The position numbers were made by a program, and so were the translations under genes. This document shows positions 52,324 to 64,000 of a stretch of 64,000 nucleotides of DNA, one piece after another. Position 1 is the stretch's first letter; the number at the start of each line of letters is the position of its first letter. Source of the DNA: Burkholderia sp. GAS332 (lineage in GTDB: Bacteria; Pseudomonadota; Gammaproteobacteria; Burkholderiales; Burkholderiaceae); NCBI GenBank assembly GCA_900142905.1, contig FSRV01000001.1:1922001-1986000 (forward strand), in the 5' to 3' direction. Below the pieces are notes generated by a model. The model was given only the letters and a program-made list of their open reading frames with translations, ran no database searches and was not told where the DNA came from.

Positions 52324-53127
52324 ATGAAAACGAACCGATTAGAAGCCATTAGGCACCATTTGTATTCAAACGGCGAAACCTCGATTCAGGCTCTTGCAGA
52401 AGGGATTGGTGCGTCCTTGGCGACCGTGCGTCGAGATCTTCAGATTCTTGAGGAACAAGGCGTCATCGAACGTAGCCATGGAGGCGCCCGCATCTCTAGC
52501 GGAGTTGATACCGAGGTCGCGTTCGAAGTCCGCGAGAATCAACATCTACGCGAAAAAAGGGCAATCGCGGCGGCGGCCTATAACCTCCTGACACCGAACA
52601 GTGCGGTGTTCCTCGATGCTGGAACGACGGTTCTTCAACTTGCTCACCTGTTACGGGTCAATCCAATCCCGATGACCGTTGTGACAAACGGTCTGGCCGT
52701 TGCTCAAAGATTGATGAATGTGCCGAAATTGCGCGTCTCGCTCATCGGTGGACAACTGCGTAGCGAGAACGCCTCGCTTGTTGGCCCAGCTGCCGAGTTG
52801 GCGCTTGATCGACTGTGGCTGGATCAGCTGTTCCTGGGCGTTGGCGCGATAGGCGACGATCGTAAAATATACAGCCTGGATTCCGCCGAGGCGAGCATCA
52901 ACGAACACATGATAGAAAGAGCGGCAAGTACGATCGTTCTTGCCGACGCGAGCAAATTCGGTCGTCGCTCGACTTTCCTGGTCGCAGAGCTCAATAGTCG
53001 GATGCGCGTGATCTCAGATTCGACTTTGCCTGAGGAAGAACAGTCGAAGCTGAGAAAGGCGGGCATTAATTTAATGACTGTCGAGAGCATGGGAGCCGAT
53101 CCCAATCTTCAGACGAGCGGTTCATGA
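52324..53127 (+). CDS. DeoR-family transcriptional regulator
   Basis: 267-residue DeoR/GlpR-type regulator. N-terminal winged helix (EAIRHHLYSNGETSIQALAEGIGASLATVRRDLQILEEQGVIERSHGGARI, ~residues 8-58) and C-terminal sugar-phosphate-binding domain (VFLDAGTTVLQLAHLL ~98-113, VTNGLAVAQRLM, SLIGGQLRSENASLVGPAAE, SKFGRRSTFLVAEL). Such proteins sense a phosphosugar and usually repress. It is co-oriented, overlaps the kinase gene (4 bp) and probably controls this operon; candidate site is the repeat at 45651-45670. Confidence 0.88.
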   Translation: MKTNRLEAIRHHLYSNGETSIQALAEGIGASLATVRRDLQILEEQGVIERSHGGARISSGVDTEVAFEVRENQHLREKRAIAAAAYNLLTPNSAVFLDAGTTVLQLAHLLRVNPIPMTVVTNGLAVAQRLMNVPKLRVSLIGGQLRSENASLVGPAAELALDRLWLDQLFLGVGAIGDDRKIYSLDSAEASINEHMIERAASTIVLADASKFGRRSTFLVAELNSRMRVISDSTLPEEEQSKLRKAGINLMTVESMGADPNLQTSGS

Positions 53128-54074
53128 TGCACGCTTCGGAGTTCGTGTTAGGGATTGACGCTGGCGGCACGAAAACGTTGCTGGCTGTTGCCGACCGTTC
53201 GGGCGTCGTCCAATTTGTTACCCATGGGGCTACGCTTGATCCGACCGGCAGCCCGACTTGGACGGGGGAGCTTAAGCGTCTCGTCGATTCCGCCGCCGTT
53301 TATATGCCCCGCGTACGCAATGCGGTGTTGGGGCTCCCGTTCTTCGGCGAGATACAAGCAACTTCTCAAACACAACGCGACATTTGTGCCGGCCTGTTTT
53401 CCATGAACCACCAGGTCGTCAACGATGTTCAGGTTGCCTTCGACGGGGCCTTTGCGGGTCGGGGCGGGGTCTTGCTTCTGGCTGGCACCGGATCGATGGC
53501 GTGGGCGGGTGACGGCCACGGCTCGGACATCCGGGTAGGCGGCTGGGGTGACACGTTTGGCGACGAGGGCAGCGCATATTGGATTGGTCGCGAGGCGTTA
53601 TCGGAGGTTGCGCGCGCATTGGATGGGCGTGGGCCTGACGTCGATTTTGCTCACCTTCTACTTCATGGACTGCGGATCGGCGAAGCGGATCTGATCGGTT
53701 GGTCATATGCTGAGGCTACACGGAGATCGAGGATTGCAAGTGTGGCGAAACTCGTAAGCGATATTGCTCCGGTCAACAAGACTGCATGCTCTATCCTGGA
53801 ACGGGCGGCTGATCTCCTTTATGAGCATGCGAAAGCGGGCTTCGAGCGAAGTGGCTTGCCGGAGTCTGCCGACTGGAGCTACGCCGGAGGCGTGTTTTCC
53901 AGTAGCGTGGTTCTAGCTCACCTGGTCTCGCGGATTGGCCGCGCGGCAACGCCACCGCTGTTGCCGCCCGTGGGCGGCGCACTGCTGAGAGCCGCGCGTC
54001 TTTCCAAATGGGCCACGGATGCTTCGTGGGTTGCCAGTTTGGCGAGGTCGCTTACATGCAATGGACTGGTGTGA
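53124..54074 (+). CDS. BadF/BadG-type ATPase, probable amino-sugar kinase
   Basis: 316-residue ASKHA-fold ATPase of the BadF/BadG/BcrA/BcrD family, which includes GlcNAc kinases. Phosphate-1 motif LGIDAGGTKTLLAVADRSG (~residues 9-27), phosphate-2 VLLLAGTGSMAWAG (~113-126) followed by GGWGDTFGDEGSAYWIGREAL (~137-157), and adenosine motif YAGGVFSS (~253-260). Since the operon has no PTS, a kinase acting after ABC import is expected: sugar to sugar-6-phosphate, then AgaS-like deamination. ATG 53124 overlaps the DeoR stop. An ATG one codon later is possible. Confidence 0.8.
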   Translation: MMHASEFVLGIDAGGTKTLLAVADRSGVVQFVTHGATLDPTGSPTWTGELKRLVDSAAVYMPRVRNAVLGLPFFGEIQATSQTQRDICAGLFSMNHQVVNDVQVAFDGAFAGRGGVLLLAGTGSMAWAGDGHGSDIRVGGWGDTFGDEGSAYWIGREALSEVARALDGRGPDVDFAHLLLHGLRIGEADLIGWSYAEATRRSRIASVAKLVSDIAPVNKTACSILERAADLLYEHAKAGFERSGLPESADWSYAGGVFSSSVVLAHLVSRIGRAATPPLLPPVGGALLRAARLSKWATDASWVASLARSLTCNGLV

Positions 54075-54120
54075 CGTTCCGAGTAAATCGGAATCGGTTT
54101 TCAGTCTCTCGTGTGCAAAT

Positions 54121-54246
54121 GAATTTCCGGAGATCGACACGACGGCTCAGAAGCTGATCAGCAAGCTGACCGACGTCACCATTTCCGAAAACCTGCTCAG
54201 CCGCTACCTGCCAGAACAAAAGTTTCAGTTCGAAGGGTGCGACTTG
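54121..54246 (+). pseudogene. Possible relic of a GatZ/KbaZ C-terminus
   Basis: About 42 codons reading FPEIDTTAQKLISKLTDVTI then SENLLSRYLPEQKF. The spacing and residues (PE..T...L...L..VTI.E.L.S.YL) parallel the C-terminus of the intact GatZ-like protein upstream (LPEAQATVNALLERLDGVTI and ETLISQYL) and the LLSQYLP phrase of KbaZ proteins. The sequence is diverged and then unrelated, so it appears to be a remnant of a second gatZ-like gene just downstream of the kinase. Judged by eye. Confidence 0.35.
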
Positions 54247-54359
54247 CGACAGCCAGTCGATGCAGACTCAGCTCTGCACGCGCGAGGCCCATCGGTCTGA
54301 AAAGCGCTGACCAGGACGCCCGCCCACATCTCGTCGATCGTGATCACCGCGCGAACGCA

Positions 54360-54686
54360 TTATGAATGCTCAAACAGGGAAAGTTTCTTCGTTTTGATCA
54401 GGGATCTGACTTTCGACACGAACGAAGCGTGCGGGTCCAGGGCGCATGCTTCCATGACGGTCTCTCCCACAGGATGGGCTGTATCGACTACCAGCGTGTC
54501 CGTTTCCTTGACGCCGAGTTTGTCCACGCCAGCAACCCAGTAAACCAGGGCCGGCCGATACGCTTCGTCGACTGCAACATAGTCGGCACAGCTCATTTTC
54601 GCGGGGTTTACTTTTTTCTCCTGTGCGCTCGCTGCTTGAGCAGCGGCTAAGCAAATCAAAACCATGAGAATTTTGGCGGATTTCAT
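54360..54686 (-). CDS. HdeA/HdeB-family periplasmic acid-stress protein
   Basis: 108-residue secreted protein. Signal peptide MKSAKILMVLICLAAAQAASA, then the family core with MSCADYVAVDEAYRPALVYWVAG (~residues 31-53) and EACALDPHASFVSKVRSL (~79-96). The two conserved cysteines (Cys33 and Cys81) that form the disulfide of HdeA/HdeB are present. HdeA/B proteins are chaperones that unfold at low pH and prevent aggregation of periplasmic proteins. GGAG lies 7 bp before the ATG. Monocistronic. Confidence 0.8.
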   Translation of the reverse strand: MKSAKILMVLICLAAAQAASAQEKKVNPAKMSCADYVAVDEAYRPALVYWVAGVDKLGVKETDTLVVDTAHPVGETVMEACALDPHASFVSKVRSLIKTKKLSLFEHS

Positions 54687-55380
54687 AAAAACACTCCATG
54701 AAGCGAATAGGTCGGGTCCGTCGCGAGGTATGCGACTGACGAGGAGAAAGACCGGCGATGCGCATCTGAGCCGGCAGTCCTGTGTATCGTAGAGTTCAAG
54801 AATTAGCCCAGCGTTAACCGGCGAAGATTTGACTTCGACCGGGTTGCCGGACTACCTGCGGCTTCGGCAGGGCTTCGGCGCGCGCTGACGAGCTGAGTCA
54901 CGAATCTGGCATATTCGGGTCCAGAACGCCTGAAAATTTACAGTGGAAAGATGTTGACGGCACGGTCGCTTGCTGTCATCATCTTTCCACTGTAAAGCTT
55001 GTCTCGCGCTGCACATTGCTGAACAGACGCGGATGCAAGGTCCGCGGGTAGAAGCAGTCGTCGCGGTCGGCGGCCGCATTGCTTCGAGGTCTGATCAGGA
55101 ACCGTCCGCATTCTCTTGCGGATCGGAACGAGACTTGAGCGTGCGATGAATCACGCCGAGAAATCCGCGGCGCCAGGTAGCGGGCCGCGTCGGTGACGAT
55201 TGGTCAACGGAAGATCGCGGACTGACCAGACAAAGTCATCAAAGTCATCAAAGGCATTAACAGAAGCTCCACCGGTATCAAACAACTTAGGAATACGATG
55301 CGATGTCGAATTGAATATCGACGGAATCGTGTCGTCTGTAAGTACGTCAACACATTCTTTTCGATTTGACAGGACATCTC
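54687..55380. other. Intergenic region with a long hairpin
   Basis: 694 bp between the HdeA/B-like gene and the autotransporter. It contains the 60-nt hairpin at 54937-54996 and, at 55232-55249, two tandem AAAGTCATC units about 130 bp before the autotransporter start, possibly regulatory. No gene is supportable. Confidence 0.5.
54937..54996. repeat. 60-nt near-perfect inverted repeat (probable mobile-element remnant)
   Basis: Arms TTTACAGTGGAAAGATG (54937-54953) and CATCTTTCCACTGTAAA (54980-54996) are exactly complementary over 17 bp. The pairing goes on inwards for 9 more positions (one mismatch, one G-U), leaving an 8-nt loop. There is no T-run and no gene ends nearby, so it is unlikely to be a terminator; it looks like two facing terminal repeats of a transposable element or a small MITE. 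Confidence 0.6.
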
Positions 55381-62286
<6,906 letters not shown>

Positions 62287-62356
62287 GGGCTAGGTGATTG
62301 AGGCGGGCGCGGATATCGCGCGCTCGCCAACAAGACGCGGCGCGAGGTCCGCGTTC

Positions 62357-62380
62357 ATGAGCTGAGATAGATCAGCTCAT
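62357..62380 (+). terminator. Stem-loop after the autotransporter
   Basis: ATGAGCTGA and TCAGCTCAT pair perfectly over 9 bp with a 6-nt loop, 70 bp after the stop. The following bases (TCCTGCTG) are not T-rich, so termination efficiency is doubtful. Confidence 0.4.
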
Positions 62381-62508
62381 TCCTGCTGCGGGTTCGCTAA
62401 TTCTCCGCTCATTTTTCGAGCGCATGATGCGTCAGGTGGAATTCAAGTGTCGGGCAGCGTTGTTCGCGGATAGCCGACGCTCCTGCCCCTGCAGTTCTGA
62501 ACCCTGGC

Positions 62509-63534
62509 GTGCCTAAAGGCAGCCATCGTTCATTTGCGGCCTATTCCGCTATGGTCGGTGAGGCGGATGCCAGGGGCAGGCGTCAACTCATCAATGGCCC
62601 GCTCGCGTATCTTTCCCAAGTGCTGGTCGACAGGACCCTCATCGGCGGCGGCACGCTTGTGCTGGAGCGCTGCTACGACCCCGCGCAGACGCTCGCGACG
62701 ATTGAAGCGGAACGTATCACCGATATGTTTCTGGTCGAGCCGCAGCTTTTCGAAATCATGGATCATCCGGATGTCCGCCGACGTGACCTGTCCTCACTTC
62801 GGTCCCTCGCGCACATCGGCGGATCATCGCCCGCGATCCTGCGGCGACGCGCGATCGCGCGTCTGGGGCCTGTTCTCACCCATATGTATGGAGCGAGCGA
62901 GGCGGGTCTCGTCAGCGCGCTGCCTGCGGCCAGCTATGGGACGGCCCCTGAACTGCTAGCCAGTGCTGGCCGCGTTCGGCCGGGCGCCGAGGTGCGCTTT
63001 CGTCTCGCCAATGGAACGCTCGCGCGGACCGGGCAGCATGGAAAAATCGAGGTAAGGTCCCGCGCTGTGGCGCAAGGGTATTACAACCAGGCAGTCGAAT
63101 CGGCTCAGAAGTTTCAGGACGGTTGGTGCCTGACGGGCGATATCGGCTTCCTCGACGAAGCCGGCAACCTGCATGTTCTCGGTCGCGCAACCGATGTCGC
63201 CGAGGTCGACGGGCGCGCGATCGGTCCCACTTCGATTGAAGAAGTTCTGTGCGAGCTTCCCGACGTTCGCTATGCAGCGGCTTTCGCGGCGAACGCTGAC
63301 GCCAATGAGCACGGATGGATCGCCGCAGTCGAGCCGTGGGACGGAAAACGGGTGGGCGTCGCGCAATGTGTGCGCGCGCTCGAAGCGGCGTTGGGCGTGT
63401 TCATCGGCAATGCCGTGCGTATCTGCGTTGTTGAGCGCCTGCCTCTTACTGAGCAAGGGAAAGTGGACCGCGCCGCGATTTCAAGTCTTGGACTGGCGCC
63501 GTGCGATATGCACTTCAGGGAACTGGCCGAATAA
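62509..63534 (+). pseudogene. 5'-truncated AMP-dependent acyl-CoA ligase
   Basis: 341 residues corresponding to the C-terminal two-thirds of an acyl-AMP-forming ligase. It begins exactly in the phosphate loop: GVPKGSHRSFAAYSAMV would follow TSGTT in a full enzyme, but those residues and the ~170 before them are missing; the frame upstream (to a stop at 62425) does not resemble the family. Downstream motifs are present: THMYGASEAGL, WCLTGDIGFLDEAGNLHVLGRATD, and LPLTEQGKVDRAAI with the catalytic Lys region. The GTG at 62509 is only the first start codon of the open frame; I regard the gene as truncated, perhaps by the event that brought the autotransporter here. Confidence 0.75.
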
Positions 63535-63601
63535 CGGCAGACGCGGCAGATGAAGATGCACGAAGACAGGCAGGCTAACGCACCGGTGTCGCGCGCGCCG
63601 A

Positions 63602-64000
63602 TTACCGATTCTCCGACGTTATCGACCAGCCAAGACCCCGGACGTTCCGGATCAAGGATTGCCCGTATTTCTTTCGGATTGCATGGATCAATACATCGAC
63701 CGCGTTGCTTTCAATCTCTCTGCCCCAGCCGTACAGTCGCTCTTCCAGTTGGCTACGCGAGAGTACCGCGCCTCGACGTTCAAGCAAGGCATGCATCAAC
63801 GTGAATTCACGCGCCGACAGCGGCGACTCGATACCATTCAGGAGAAGGGTGCGCCTTTCAAGATCGAGACCAAGAAATTCGTCGCCGATTCTCGAGGTCG
63901 CATAGCCTGTCGTTCGCCGCAGCACTGCGCGAATGCGTGCAAGTAACTCACGAACAACGAATGGCTGGAGGATGCAATCGTCGGCGCCGGTATCGAGACC
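63602..64000 (-). CDS. OmpR-family response regulator, 3' part
   Basis: C-terminal ~132 residues; the gene continues past the right edge. The end of the receiver domain reads GLDTGADDCILQPFVVRELLARIRAVLRR, then the winged-helix DNA-binding domain (LDLERRTLLLNGIESPLSAREFTLMHALLERRGAVLSRSQLEERLYGW..., NAVDVLIHAIRKKYGQSLIRNVRGLGW). The receiver normally has GADDYLxKPF; here the conserved Lys is Gln (codon CAG) in QPF. This residue contacts the phospho-Asp in typical receivers, so phosphorylation-dependent signalling may be altered. The phosphoacceptor Asp lies outside the window. It is convergent with the truncated ligase. Confidence 0.85.
   Translation of the reverse strand, partial: GLDTGADDCILQPFVVRELLARIRAVLRRTTGYATSRIGDEFLGLDLERRTLLLNGIESPLSAREFTLMHALLERRGAVLSRSQLEERLYGWGREIESNAVDVLIHAIRKKYGQSLIRNVRGLGWSITSENR

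Noticed and set aside
54937..54996. Intrinsic terminator
   Set aside because: No T-run follows on either strand and no gene ends within 250 bp.

Overview
The window looks like a chromosome of a Burkholderiaceae betaproteobacterium, most probably Paraburkholderia. The DNA is GC-rich, there are two Burkholderia-type trimeric porins, many LysR/TetR/DeoR-controlled catabolic operons, and one compact hmf locus for furan degradation of the kind known from Cupriavidus and Paraburkholderia. This is an inference from gene content, not a database match. I see no rRNA, tRNA, CRISPR array or intact insertion sequence.

Layout. (1) 1-1055: 5' part of a UvrA paralogue without the UvrB-binding insert. (2) 1331-14821: a contiguous HMF/furoate locus: LysR regulator, then divergently hmfF-G-A-B-C-D-E-H-T. 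HmfH oxidises HMF to 2,5-furandicarboxylate, HmfF with HmfG-made prenyl-FMN decarboxylates it to 2-furoate, HmfD makes furoyl-CoA, HmfABC hydroxylates it, and HmfE releases 2-oxoglutarate. Two membrane di-iron hydroxylase-family genes follow (14877-16644). (3) 17196-22132: a BON-domain protein, then on the minus strand an MFS transporter and CocE-type hydrolase pair and a porin. (4) 22605-33962: a second catabolic island with an unusual winged-helix regulator fused to a solute-binding domain, a YciI protein, a beta-hydroxyacid dehydrogenase, a frameshifted C-C/ester hydrolase, a Dabb protein, an aromatic-acid MFS transporter, a GMC oxidoreductase, maleylacetate reductase, hydroxyquinol 1,2-dioxygenase and a 2OG-Fe(II) oxygenase. 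Its substrate is not obvious; it should feed 3-oxoadipate through hydroxyquinol. (5) 34189-36545: a TetR regulator and an unknown protein sharing a perfect 22-bp palindrome, then a doubly truncated old-yellow-enzyme remnant. (6) 36580-39946: sulfotransferase-like gene with two tandem GT9 (heptosyltransferase-like) genes, a probable surface-glycan operon.

(7) 40069-44839: a stand-alone BamA paralogue, a small unknown protein, a beta-lactamase-family remnant and a second porin. (8) 44840-45742: a 903-bp non-coding stretch with a highly structured 118-nt element. (9) 45743-54074: an ABC sugar transporter, SIS-domain isomerase/deaminase, GatZ/KbaZ-like subunit, DeoR regulator and BadF-type kinase, probably for amino-sugar (galactosamine/GalNAc type) use. 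(10) 54360-62286: an HdeA/HdeB-family periplasmic protein, a 60-nt near-perfect hairpin, and a 2301-residue glycine-rich autotransporter with an Asp-Ser hexanucleotide repeat. (11) 62509-64000: an acyl-CoA ligase truncated inside its ATP-binding loop, and the 3' part of an OmpR-type response regulator whose receiver lacks the conserved lysine.

Remnants (1224, 25821, 35640, 43205, 54121, 62509) cluster at the borders of the catabolic modules, which suggests repeated gain and loss of accessory operons here.
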